Of a stretch of 64,000 nucleotides of DNA, positions 1-10,641 are shown in pieces. Origin of the DNA: Acanthaster planci (Eukaryota > Echinodermata > Asteroidea > Valvatida > Acanthasteridae). The notes beneath the pieces are model-generated. The model did no database searches, had not been told where the DNA came from, and saw nothing but the letters and a program-made list of their open reading frames with translations. The stretch is taken from assembly GCF_001949145.1 (NCBI RefSeq), contig NW_019091415.1, forward strand, positions 1,268,630 to 1,332,629, read 5' to 3'. The position numbers and the translations under genes were made by a program. The first letter of the stretch is position 1. Each line of letters starts with the position of its first letter.

Positions 1-47
1 GTTAGATCAAGATCGTAACAGAGCAGTTCGGTGTTCACAGGTGTTAC

Positions 48-631
48 CTGTAGAGTGCCAGTGTTCGCCGACTTGATAATAACGGTAGCTTTTCCAGTGC
101 CTCTCGTCTGAAGTCGTACAATGGCATCTCTAATGGGTTCCAATCGAGATAAATAATAGGTCAGATTCGTGAATGTAAAGTGAGCACACATGGTAAATCC
201 TAGCACTGTGTCCCTCCCGCCTGGCAGACTGTCAATCAAGTCAACTGCAGAGTAGATAACACTTGTACTAATCCAGTCACCAATAAGTGGGTAGTCATGA
301 AATCGAAAATCCAGCGTAATGTTGTGGGCGTTGTCAAAAGCGTGTCCATACACTCGCCTGACTCCCGCTTCAGTCGATGTAATATGCTCCTTCATGGTTT
401 GTCCAGTGTGTGAGACAAGATACCAGAACCACTGTCTTATGGTGGAGTCACCGATGAAAAACAAATGCTTATTTCGAAGGCACTCGATAGTTTCCTTCAA
501 TTGGAGTTCACTGGCAAGGCAAACCTTTGACTTCCATAAATCTTTGAAGTAATATCCGGCGGAGTGGTCGGCTCGCTTGGGTGGAAGACCAGGATTGCAA
601 TGTGGTAAATCCAGACAAGCAGAGTCACTCA
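48..631 (-). CDS. NXPE-like exon 4 (N-terminal part of PC-esterase domain)
   Basis: The acceptor is acttttcag. The exon starts with the last two bases of a split Val codon, then SDSACLDLPHCNPGLPP, a family-typical motif. FIGDSTIRQWFWYLVSHTG supplies the catalytic serine block, and the exon ends with ATVIIKSANTGTLQ. A donor CAG|GTAACA sits at 48/47, but the frame also stays open to position 1, so the exon end is uncertain. Confidence 0.82.
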
Positions 632-3600
632 CTGAAAAGTACCAAACGTTGAGGACCTGGTTTTAATTTGTTGTGAAATCCTAGCAGTTTTCGATGGAGC
701 TGCCATTGCAACCCTTGAGGTTTCTATGGGATTTCTACCAGATAAACATTTCAATTAAATTACTTTATTTATTCTCATCTTGTAAATCGTAAAACATGAT
801 TTCACATTCTTCGTCGTTGAAATCAGTAAAACATTAAAAATACAGATTAAATATTGTGTATTCTGTGAAACATACTTCAAACTGAAAAAGTTATTAAATG
901 TCATTGTACGATCATGACAAATTCTAATGGAATAGAGACTATACTGTAGTGAACAACTTGAAAAGGAAGGAATTAAAGAGCAGGGGAAAAGGTGGATGGG
1001 GAGGAGAGAATGGGGACTTAGAGTAGGGAGAGGGTTGAAGCTTACAACAGGTGGACAACAACGAGTTGATAAGCTGGAGGAAAGGAAACTACAACGGTTT
1101 AAAAACCACACGACAGAAAAGAAACCATTATTTCGTAAAACTCCTGTTAAAATGGAAGAATTGCCACAAGGTCAAAATGAATGATGGTACTGTACGATTT
1201 CACCGTTGAACTTAACTCCTGTGATGATGCATTTTTAGAACAGAGCACAACGTGATTTCAAAGCGACTTTATAGCTTGTCAAAATGAAAGTACCACAGAT
1301 ATTTGATGTTGAAATTCATTTGCATTCATTCTTGGGGTTCTAGAGGGCTCGGTGATACTGAAAAGAAAAACAAATGCCCACTGAAATATAGTCACAGTTA
1401 CAAAATAAGAAATATCTAAGCATTGGCAATAATCTCTTGTTTGGAGGCGCGTATTATCATAGGGGACTCTGATTTCTGAAGCTGCTGGAAACATCGCAGT
1501 AACTGAGAAGCAACGAGTCTTACACGACATGTCATGCAAGACAAGTCAGAGGGCGCATGCGTTGGCGTGAAATGTGCGATGTCTTAGATATCCCGTCAGA
1601 GCCACTTTATCTACAAAATTATAATGTTAAAAATACCTTTAGACATCACTTTGACCGTTCTTACGTTGCCAGTGTTCTTCAACATCTCTGGCCTGGAAGA
1701 AAAACAAGCGAAATATAAAACAAACAGATAAACTGATCAAAAAACAATCAAAGCAAAAGGTTGGTCGGATAATCAACTCTTGCCAAGAGTAAGTGCGCTC
1801 TTTTTATGTGCAATATACAGGTTATGTGACTGATTTCCACTCTGTGAACTTTCTCCCTTGAGTTCAATCGGGTCGATGGCGGGCTGTGAGCTCTATGTGA
1901 TATTTAACTAATCCTGTCATGGTAAGTTGGCTATCAGTAGATAGCCTATACTCACTTGGCTAACGATACTTTTTTGTGAAGCAACGCTTGTTGAAGGTAG
2001 CTGTTTCCCCTTTCTGGGCTCCCTCGATGATTACTGCGATGGGAACAGGAGAGAGATTTTGGCTTGAGGCAATACCAAGTTGAACCTGTCCTAGGATCTG
2101 AAAAATCACACACTTCCGCTTTCTTCACGAATAACAACCCTTTCGCTGCTTTATCGACGTACATATCTTTTGTAATGTGGCACGGTGTCACTTCGCTGGT
2201 TTTGCCGTCGGTGAACTTAGCGTCGTAGGCAAACCTATAAGGTATTCGGTCCCTGATGCTGCGTACGAAATAAGCCTCCTCGGAGCTGAGGACTAACCGT
2301 ACAAATGGCTCGATTTCCCCCGCCCAGTGAAGCGTGAAGAGGGCGGTGTATGAGCCATTACCATGGTCGATCACCTTGTCTGCCGGGGTACTAGCGCGTA
2401 GTGAGACTGTTTGCAGGTATGGCCACATAAAATCACCTCCTCTAGTCTTCGTCTTGTTGTTACCGTCTCTCACTTCGATGTATATCGCCAGCCGATCACA
2501 TACGTTGTAACTTGCCTTAGGGTACTGGATGTAGAAAAAGGATTTTCGGGCGACCGTTGGATTTGAAGTTGTTGCTGGGGAAGTAACAATCGGCAGTTTA
2601 GCGGGGGCATTGGAGTCGATATTTCGTTCGTCACGCATACGTGCGGAGAACTTTCTTTGAGATGGTTTCGGATGCGACAACTGGAATGAAAGAGACAAAT
2701 TGTTTTTAAATGCCTGATCTCCCCATGCACTCTTTGACCGGGGAAGGGGAGGGGGTCTTTTAGTGGTAACTCCCTTCCCCAACATTTTCTGATAAGCTCT
2801 GTCTCATCCGTGGTTTTCAACGAAGGCTTTTGTGCGTGGTTAGTAAAAAGCTTTGAAAATGAAAGAACGTGCTTTGGATACTTAATCTTGATTTAGCAAC
2901 AACTATTTATTTCCCTTCTCATCGCATGGAATGAGAGAAAAGTGGTATGGACTCCACTCTTAAAATCGTTCATTAAACACAGCGCTTGTGGTTTGTAGTT
3001 GATAAACAAGAACCTTAACAGCTGTTTTCTAGAGCAACGGATGCTCTTTTGGTCGGAACTGACATTCGCTGGTTCACGAACGACTAGGAAATGCACGCAT
3101 TACTGTCGCGTCGCTATACCAACGAAATGCACACCTCCGACCGATATGGCTCTTTTCAACCAATGAGGGGGTGCTTCTACTCAAGGCGGACAGCGGGAAC
3201 GCAAATGCAATGAAACCACGTCAAGTGTGAATGATTCTCTACAGTAGTAGTTTTGAAGAAGTTGAACTTTTTGCAAATGGTCCTACACAGGGCAGAACAA
3301 TCATATCCGGCCTTGCTTACCTAACAGTGTATTTTTTATAGTTCAAGAAGATGGCTGAATTAATAAACTTATCTAGATGTTTATTCATGGTTAGTTGTCT
3401 AACAGCCCAAATACCAACGTCCACTTTTACAACGATCCGCCGCAAAATCATAAAAAGAGACTAATATGCAAACCAAGCATCATATTGCCCTTGAGTGTCC
3501 AAACTGTTGCACTTTACGCAGTAAAATCATCTGGTGGTGGTGCAATGTCTTTCCTTTTTTTAAATTCAAAACTGTTTACATCTTGTATCAACCATTTACA

Positions 3601-5289
3601 TGTTACGGGCATGAACTTCAATTTGCCACGAACTGTGGTTTACAGAGTTCCTGCTCTCTTTCTTCCCTATGGCACCTGTTCCAAACACGCTTAATGATGG
3701 GCGTGAGCGGGCATGTAAAAATCAATGTCTGCTTTTCCCACATTTTTTTGGAACATTTATGTGTGCATCGATTTTCTGGTTATGTATCATATCGATCCAA
3801 CTCAATGGAAGGACAGACTGTTGTGATAGATTACCTGGAGACAATGAAAACTGATTCAAAGCTGTTGTGATAGATTAACTGGAGACAATGAAAACTGATT
3901 CAAAGTCGTCACGATTCATTTCCTCGGCAAGCAATTTGTTGTGTTCTATGAAATATAATACTGGTAAGTGGTATCCGCAAAATGGAGAGATTATTTGTGT
4001 GAATAACATCTGCAAAATGTGGACGCCATTTTTTTTACAGCGCGGTTTGACATTAGGAGAATGTTTTAAATCATTAGAGATAAGAGGTTATCTCGTCAAC
4101 ATTAATTATTAATGTCTGTCATTGGGAAAATCGAGCTGCTGCAATTGAAATTTAACTTAACCTCTAACAAGTAATAAGCGTGTGACCAAACGGCCACATA
4201 CTAAACACCATTCCAGAACTTTGTATGTTGAGTCTAGGCACTATAGAGGAAGGTTTGGTCCTATAGGTTTGTGCAAAATTAATGTCAACTCACTGAGAAA
4301 ATGAAATAAGCTTTTGACTTTAGCCGGCCGGTCTTCAATCCGTGGGATACAACGCCCACAGCCACTTCTTCATCATGGTCAGACTACAGAGCTCTCTATA
4401 GTCCGATATCTGTGACCCCCCCCGCCTTGCAGTTTGCAACAGCAAAATGAAATATACTCTACCGGCTTGAGCTCGCAGCAACTTGATATGATTGGTTGAA
4501 AGTTGGCGGACTAATACACGCTGAACACAAATCCCGAGCCAGAGGGGTTGTCCTATTTAAAGCACCGATTCTAGACCACACTGTGGAGAGTGTGCTGGTA
4601 ATGCACAGGAACGCGTCAATTATGAACGTCAACGTTCAGTCTATATTTGGTATTCGTCGAATTCTGAGAGTCAAACTCGCGTACAAGAACGATTCCCCCC
4701 AAATTATGTAAACTCTGAAGCCAAGAGTTTAATTATTTAGTTGAAAAAACACACAGGTATCCGAGGACTCCGCCGGAGATCGTCATCTTGATATAACTGT
4801 CCAAAATTGCCTCCATTGGCAGCTAAAATGTTTTGTGTATTGTAAAACATTTTTATTTTGATTTTAGTTCTTATTTTGATTGTTACCACGGTTTCTATTT
4901 TTAAAATCTAGTTTAACCCCTCTTAAGGCCTTGTATTCAGCAAGTTTACTCATCTGTAATTTTTAAAACCCCTTTTGAAATCTTTATTTTATTATTTTCA
5001 ATGTGTAAATTTCTTTCAACCTTTCAGCTATTTGCTGTTTGCCGTTCTTTGTTTTTGTACACCAATAAATAATAATTAAAATAAAAGAACGCCTTAAATT
5101 TCGCTAGAATGTTCTCACCTTTACACGGCCAGTGATGAAAAACGCAAGCATTAGGTACGTCATACCCACTATGACAAGCCACAGTAGCAAATCCCTCATA
5201 GATGGTTTCCTTCTCCAAATATTTTTACCATGATTGATGATATCTTTGAAGTCCTCGGAAAGTATGTTGTTTGACTTCATTTCCGCCAT
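48..5289 (-). CDS. NXPE-like: NXPE-family protein (neurexophilin-like / PC-esterase), 5' four coding exons; 3' end outside window
   Basis: Four exons join in phase on the minus strand: 5289-5119, 2680-1956, 1692-1637 and 631-48, giving about 512 residues before the window ends. Residues 1-57 form a short cytosolic tail plus one hydrophobic segment (about 34-54), the type II signal anchor expected of NXPE proteins. Residues about 104-225 are the E-set/Ig-like region, with the family-type HGNGSYTALFTLHWAGE stretch. A cysteine-rich linker (CDFSDPRTGSTWYC) follows. The PC-esterase region starts near residue 319 and carries the nucleophile motif FIGDSTIRQW (GDS at 378-380). The C-terminal catalytic Asp/His block must lie beyond position 1. 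Family knowledge: NXPE proteins enter the secretory pathway and carry a GDSL/SGNH-like esterase fold. The substrate of this member is unknown. All splice phases agree and no frame break is seen, so the gene looks intact. Confidence 0.88.
1637..1692 (-). CDS. NXPE-like exon 3 (56 nt)
   Basis: The acceptor is tttcttccag and the donor is AAAG|GTATTT. Joined to the phase-2 end of the previous exon it reads KPEMLKNTGNVRTVKVMSK. This matches the short linker between the E-set and esterase parts of NXPE proteins. It ends at phase 1, as the next exon needs. It is too short for ordinary ORF calling and was found by splice phase. Confidence 0.75.
1956..2680 (-). CDS. NXPE-like exon 2 (E-set / Ig-like domain)
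   Basis: This 725-nt exon has an acceptor with a good pyrimidine tract (ttcattccag) and a GTGAGT donor. It encodes residues 58-299. A low-complexity linker, probably lumenal, comes first, then the NXPE E-set domain with KSFFYIQYPKASYNVCDR, HGNGSYTALFTLHWAGE and SSEEAYFVRSIRDR, then a CDFSDPRTGSTWYCLKPKSLSC segment. It ends at phase 2. Confidence 0.85.
3818..3905. repeat. 44-bp tandem duplication
   Basis: Two adjacent 44-bp copies (3818-3861 and 3862-3905) start with CTGTTGTGATAGATTA and end with CTGATTCAAAG. They differ at a single base (ttaCctgg versus ttaActgg), so the duplication is recent. It lies in the large intron of the NXPE-like gene. Confidence 0.9.
5119..5289 (-). CDS. NXPE-like exon 1 (start codon and membrane anchor)
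   Basis: The start is in strong Kozak context (ACCATGG). A second ATG follows three codons later. The 57 codons encode a basic/polar head followed by a hydrophobic run, LLLWLVIVGMTYLMLAFF, then GRVK. The donor is AAG|GTGAGA at phase 0, which matches the phase-0 acceptor of the exon at 2680. The small size and transmembrane content fit the first coding exon of a type II membrane protein. Confidence 0.8.
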
Positions 5290-5442
5290 GGTTTTTTCTA
5301 CTTCTTGTTATCCAGGGAGCGAGAGGTGTGCATCTGCTGCGGTCACATTCAGTGGGACTGTTGCCTCACGAAATCTGACACGGAAAATGTGCCACTCTGC
5401 GTGTCGCGTCGACATTCAGGGTCGTTGGGAGCAAAGTGGAAG

Positions 5443-5567
5443 GCCGCGTCCGAATCACTTGGCTGTGGCTTGAAATTGCACATGACTCTATTATGGGAAC
5501 TGCCTGCGGCCACAACCATAGATTCGTGTGTAATTTCTAGCCGTAGCCAAGTGATTCGGATGCAGCC
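5443..5567. mobile_element. Foldback MITE upstream of the NXPE-like gene
   Basis: The left arm (GCGTCCGAATCACTTGGCTG followed by TGGCTTGAAATT) and the right arm, read in reverse (GCATCCGAATCACTTGGCTA followed by CGGCTAGAAATT), are about 36 bp long with few mismatches. They enclose about 45 bp. It lies about 150 bp 5' of the NXPE-like start codon, so it could be in the promoter or 5' leader. No transposase is visible and no superfamily is assigned. Confidence 0.65.
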
Positions 5568-5974
5568 GAACTTTCATTCATATCCATGCATATTAAGGCA
5601 AGAAAATTCTAACGTATATCGATAAGGAAAAGATGTTGAGGCATTGCATGCCATCGTCCTTTAAGAGACATGGCTGCCATTAAAAATGTGGTTGGACCTG
5701 TACCTTATACCTTATTTTCACTTTTTACCAAATGCGCTACATTTGGCCTAGAAGTATAATTACAATTTAGCAATGTTTTGTTGCATCAAAATATCAAGGT
5801 ATCCCTTTCTTTTTAAATCACCGTAGATATAATGCTTTGTATCTCAAAATTATGCACATGGACAAGTCCACGCAGATGTGAAATTTGTCATTCCATTACT
5901 GAGTTCATTAGTATTTTTAGTTATTATTGAAACTTCATTTTAACCCCCCCCCCATTACAGAGGCAACGACAGGT

Positions 5975-6678
5975 ACTATGGTGTACTACAGTCATTTGCA
6001 AAAGTTTAGGACCACCCGTAGAAAATGCATTAGCCTGAAGGAAAACCAAACTCAAACTAATCAATCATGGCAACTTGTGTTTATTTTCAATGTGTAACCT
6101 TAGTACCTTTTTTGAACATTTTTTACTACATTTCCATGATTTGAAACCTTAACAGTCTAATATTCACTGTTCCCTCCTTTATTTCTGATTCCTTAGACTG
6201 GCTTTTTTTAACCCATGCTGCCCTACAGACAAAATGTCATACAAGACCTGCCTTTGCAAATAATGTCATTCAAATAGGTATATAGCACTACACAGATGTT
6301 ATGCACCACTGTGCAATCATGTGAAGTAATCATTCAATGAGACAATGTAATGCAGGCCCAGTGACAGAAATACCAATAAAATTCCAGGTGGTCTTTAACT
6401 TTTGCAAATGACTGTATTTACGACACACCCCGTTGCCTCTTCTACAAGCGACGAAACTAAAGGACGCGACAGCTTGACAGCTCCCTTGTGTCGTAGTTTC
6501 TTTGTTATTACTGTTGTACACACACGACACGACGCACTGTGTGTGCACAAAAGTAATGGCAACAGGGCGACAGATCAACACGACGTCAAGTGCCAGGGAG
6601 CTGTCGTGTCGTCGCGTCATGGAGCTGCGTTGTTCGTGGAAGAGGCGGTGAGGTGTGTCGTAAATAGTACACCATAGT
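5975..6678. mobile_element. Long-TIR MITE interrupted by the Tc1-like element
   Basis: If 5989-6414 and one TA are removed, the left flank reads ACTATGGTGTACTATTTACG then ACACACC. This matches exactly the reverse of 6652-6678. Similarity continues inward for about 100 bp (cgcctcttccac, acgcgac, gacagctccc). The host element is therefore about 276 bp with very long inverted repeats rich in CGACAC. The superfamily and target duplication are unclear. Confidence 0.8.
5989..6414. mobile_element. Tc1/mariner-type non-autonomous element (426 bp)
   Basis: The ends are inverted repeats of about 28 bp: CAGTCATTTGCAAAAGTTTAGG at the left and CAGTCATTTGCAAAAGTTAAAG on the reverse of the right end, both followed by ACCACC. 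TA dinucleotides flank both sides (5987-5988 and 6415-6416), the target duplication typical of Tc1/mariner. No transposase frame survives inside. It is inserted in another element (5975-6678). Confidence 0.85.
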
Positions 6679-7659
6679 GCATGCGTCTACCAACGAAGCA
6701 TTCACATGTAATAACAGACTGCTTACCCCCAAATAATACGGGGAGTTCACAATTTAGTGCGTCAACAAGATTTTGCTGCAGACAAGCCACTTTTCAATTT
6801 TACGGCCGATACGCTGCCGCGATTGAGCGCTCTTTGGTACACAACTTGGGTACATTTGATTGATTGAGTCTTTCCCTGCACCACAGAAAACCATCAGTTT
6901 GACTGCTTAACACCCATTTGTAATAACAGATGCTAAATTTTCAACCAAGATAAACAGATACATGTGTCCGGAAAAAATTGAACTTCCCCGCGCACATCGC
7001 AGTTAACGAATGAGACTTTGTCGAATTTTTGTCCCATAATGCACTACGAAAAGGCCTCTCTGTGACAAGCTTTTGGTGGCGCACTGCACTTTTTTGTGAA
7101 TCGCCCGTACAGACTAAGATTTACTAAATTCGGAGAAAAACCATCAAAGCGTTGATCAAATTCATGTCCAGGGTTAGAAATCTAAGCATTTTGGAGTCAG
7201 GTTTACTATATAGATGCGTCTCAGCCGTATTTTGTTGTAAAACGTTTTGGTGTTTAATGCAGTCACTGGGTCCAAAGTTTAATCCATTCTGAACAAACAA
7301 ATTTAAACAATGAAACTTAACACTTTGTTTAGTATACAGACTTGTCGCTAGCAGATCACAGGTCTCCTCGTATATACAGAAGTCTCGATTTATACACAGC
7401 TCTAGCTTCAAAGTCTCGCACTACCCCATCCTGCCATAGTCCCATAGCCCCTGTCTTGATATAGATTTTCTTAATTACCCTCAAATAACTGTACTTCACC
7501 CCATTGGAAATACACTCTGGAAGCCTGTTTCGGACACGGCCTAAAGTTTTTAGAAACGTCTTATAATGATATAATGACGTATATAAGGTTTCAGAGAAGT
7601 AAACACTCTCTATCGCAGCTTGCACTGATCTAAGGGGTCGGACCTGGCGTGAAGGCATA

Positions 7660-8080
7660 GGTTGCCGCCCACTGTTTCGTCCTCTGCCTCTTCTTCATGC
7701 TGATCGTGAGAGCAAACTCCTTGCAGGCATGGGAAAGCCTATTCACCAGCTGCTGAAGCCGTCACTCAGAATGGGGTGCTAGCACAGCATCGTCTGCAAA
7801 GAGCATTTCTGTCAGGAGGACTCTTGGAACTTTGATCTTGGCCCTCAAGCGAGCAAGATCGAAAAGCTTACCATCAGCTCTGGTGTGCAGGTAGACGCCT
7901 TCAGTGGATGACCCAAATGCGTAGGTCAGCAGGGAGAATATTCCAAAGAGGGTCCGTGCAAGTACAGTGCCCTGCTTCACTCCACTGCGGGTTGGGAACG
8001 ACTCTGAGGTGTCTTCCTCACATCAGACTGAGCCCTTCATGCTATCATGGAAGGATGTTATCATTTTGAGAAGTGGAAAT
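7660..8080 (-). pseudogene. Degraded non-LTR retrotransposon reverse transcriptase fragment
   Basis: The minus-strand frame shows GTVLARTLFGIFSLL, ADGKLFDLARLRAK and the polymerase catalytic motif MLFADDAVLAPH, all typical of LINE reverse transcriptases. Past an in-frame TGA the same frame continues with RLQQLVNRLSHACKEFALTI. Upstream (8000-8080) a shifted frame gives ITSFHDSMKG, so at least one stop and one frameshift are present. Only the palm region remains, so it is an inactive fragment. Clade not assigned. Confidence 0.8.
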
Positions 8081-8086
8081 TTCTGG

Positions 8087-8500
8087 TCAGCTCATTAGCA
8101 TTAAAAGTACCCCCCAGCATCTTTTGAAAAAGGGCATTGTTTGGCCCCCCAAAATGGTGAGATTATGTAATTCTTTGCCAGAATCAACTGCCTTGGTCTT
8201 TCATCTGAGCGCAGAATGGCTAAAAAGTGTCCGAGAAAGTTGAAGGTTGCCACGTGAAAAATGGCTGCAAGCAGACTTCGGAAAAATCACTTACCGGGGG
8301 GGATTTTGTTTTGTGGGAATAACTCAAAATGTAATCGGTTAACCCACAGAAATTGAAAAGAAATTGACAGATTAGGGACCATACAATAATTTAACATGTG
8401 TTCCAGATACTTCAGGGATGTTGGTACGCATGTTATTTGGCCCTGAACAATTCCGATTTTACACTGGGGCTTGAATTAGTGGACTACAGCCTCAGGAGCA
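8087..8500 (+). repeat. Interspersed repeat family R1, copy 1
   Basis: About 410 bp that align by eye with 57545-57885 (reverse) and more loosely with 17880-18300. Shared landmarks in order are GCATTAAAAGT, AAAGGGNATTGTTTGGCCCC, AAAATGGTGAGATT, TCTTTGCCAG-ATCAA, CTGAG-GCA-AA, the AATTGAAAAGAAA block, and a terminal GATTTTACACTG..GAATTAGTGGACT. No coding frame or terminal inverted repeat was found. Confidence 0.75.
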
Positions 8501-9049
8501 CACAATCTCAACCGATATACTCTTAATGGTGTTCATTCTCTCGGAAAAATTTCATTGATAACAACGTTACCTAAGAATTTTATACGAACATAACGTGCAT
8601 CTGTGAAACAAAGCGTTCACTTCGAGATACTCTGCGGCTGAGGGAAAGGCTTTTCCAACCTGACCAACTTACACCTTGAAGTCCAGTATGCCGGGCACGA
8701 AGTGGTAAAACTACGATTCGACATTGTAAAAATTTTCCCTGTGCACGCGCGACTAATCTAGAAAACCGAAGTCACACCTTTAGACTGTAGATGGAATGCT
8801 CATGCATTGTAATGTTCATTAATGTTGATCTTTTGATATTGGACATCGTTTAGACTGGCAGAGTAAAAAGAGAGGAAATGCAAACACTGGTCGAAAACCA
8901 GAAATGTAGTGTGAGTTTACCTTGAAAAATGAAGTCTCCTGACACTTAACAACATGTTACCGACAGAAAACACCGTTTTTTCTTTACTTTTCGAATAGTA
9001 AATTTTCTCTAATAAACGAGATTTTTAGCGGTTTGTTTATTTAAGATAT
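8501..9049. other. Intergenic sequence, nothing recognised
   Basis: AT-rich sequence between the R1 repeat and the lectin pseudogene. There is no convincing gene, repeat or RNA. Confidence 0.5.
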
Positions 9050-9792
9050 TTAAAAACTGAAATATTTGCAGCCGTTATCAAGTCGCATGTTCTTGGCATC
9101 AGCTTCATTACGAGTAGTGTTATTCAACTGGCAAATGATCTCTCTACTGCGGTTCCGTCGCAGATTGAAGGAGCGACAGGCAGATTCGTTACGGCACGCC
9201 AAGCCACACGCGATGACACCCTTAGCCGAGAACTCCTTGATGACGTGACCGGTCAGGCAGTAGGATGACGAATGGCAGTCGGTATACACCTGAAGGCAGG
9301 ACATGGTAGGGATGGCCAGGGCAGTAAGACTTTCCCGCAAATCACGGACTGACTGCTGCTACACCAATTGTCATCCCAGCGACCACGGGAGGAACGCTAC
9401 AACTGGACGCATTTTTGACTGTAGCCACCTGCACCTCCATCAGAAGGTTCTCTCGGTGCCCAGTTGGTGTAGTTACACTCCTGGCCCCCTCACCCGCCTG
9501 CACGTATTTGCCTTCCTCCTTTATGTCGTTATAGCCGATCCAAAGATCCCCTTCGTCGGTGTTCATCTTGAATTTCTCCGAGATGAACTCCTGCTCCTCC
9601 AGGGACTCTGGCACGTCTAAGGCACCGTCTATCTCGACGCAGATCTCCGACGTGGCTTCCCAAGGCATTCACCTCTCCAGGAGAAGATGCCCCGACCCTA
9701 TATCGAACCCACTGACTTGGGCATGCTCCTTCGTTGCAGAGTATCATTACGTAAATCGAAAACCCCCAGAGGACTAGAATAGCCGTCTTCAT
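9050..9792 (-). pseudogene. C-type lectin plus PAN/apple domain gene, broken by three frameshifts and one stop
   Basis: The ATG at 9792 opens a signal peptide (MKTAILVLWGFSIYVMILCN) followed by CPSQWVRY, the usual start of a C-type lectin domain. The domain then continues in a second frame (MPWEATSEICVEIDG, LEEQEFISEKF, GDLWIGYNDIKEEGK). It moves to a third for CNYTNWAPREPSDGG and GRWDDNWCSSSQSVICGK, which contains a TAG at 9397-9399. A last shift near 9335 leads to a cysteine-rich PAN/apple-like tail (CLQVYTDCHSSSYCL, CGLACRNESACRSFNL, CKYFSF, stop). Frame changes fall near 9670, 9485 and 9335. The domain order makes this a secreted lectin remnant with no introns. Assembly error is possible, but four separate lesions in one locus favour a pseudogene. 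Confidence 0.82.
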
Positions 9793-10555
9793 CTTTTTAC
9801 AAGGTAACAAACAATTATGCCGCAATTCGATATTCTTGAGAACCGATAGCGTAACTCAAACAGTCGAATGAGGACTTTTGTGAACCGTTTGTATACACCA
9901 CAAACAAGTTAAGTATGATAACTTGAACTAAGTTCAAAGAGACTGTCAGTGAACGATGTAAATATGTTGCCAAGGCGACTGTTTTTGCTATCATGTGATG
10001 CGGCGCGCACCTAGTTTAGGGAACACGCTCTTGAATGTTTTGGAGCAGCCGTGGGCTCTATATACAAGCAGATTGTACTCAGATTAGCGCATGCCAGATT
10101 TTCCCGTTCAAACTGTGAAGATTTGCTCACTGAAACATATATTTCTGAGATTTGCTCTTTGGTTTATATTGCCATGTACTTACAGTACGGAAGGGCATAA
10201 GAGCCACATGCCAGAAAAAAATTCGTGGGCGGCGAAACACAACTGTGAAGTTTTTTGTGACGTCTGCAAGTGTTTACATACTGACAAGAACGTAGCTCAT
10301 TTTCTGTCATTTTCAAACTCTTGCACCAACATTGTTCATGGGAAAGGGTCGTAAGTATAACATAAGTACATCCGATGCATTACGGGTAGGCCTACGGACG
10401 AGACAGAGTGGGGAGTGTAGGGGGGAATATGGAGGCCCTTCTTGGTTGGAGTCCGTTGTTTAGCTTTCACTGCAGTTAAAGGGGTAATTCTACGAAAGCA
10501 ATTGTGCCAATGAAGTATAAATTTTCAGCCTGACACTAATTCGTTTTAACGAAAC

Positions 10556-10641
10556 ACTATTCGAAATAACGAATTACTAATTCGAAATAACGAACTACTA
10601 ATTTGAAATAACGAATTACTACTTCGAAATAACGAATTACT
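10556..10641. repeat. 21-bp tandem array (about four units)
   Basis: Four units of the type ACTAATTCGAAATAACGAATT, 20-21 bp each with one or two substitutions. A more diverged copy (TTCGTTTTAACGAAAC) lies just upstream. The units contain the imperfect palindrome TTCGAAATAACGAA. Confidence 0.85.

Larger units (their letters stand above)
49..5118 (-). other. Introns of the NXPE-like gene (632-1636, 1693-1955, 2681-5118)
   Basis: The 632-1636 intron is AT-rich and I see no gene in it. The 2681-5118 intron contains a 44-bp tandem duplication at 3818-3905 and otherwise unique-looking AT-rich sequence. The open frames at 3395-3870 and 2893-3096 have no family resemblance and no supporting splice context. 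Confidence 0.6.

Noticed and set aside
5305-5625. Plus-strand frame of 106 codons near the NXPE start
   Set aside because: It runs through a foldback MITE and the antisense of the NXPE 5' leader, and matches no family.
7356-7658. 100-codon minus frame next to the LINE fragment
   Set aside because: It has no resemblance to LINE C-terminal regions or other proteins and no splice context.
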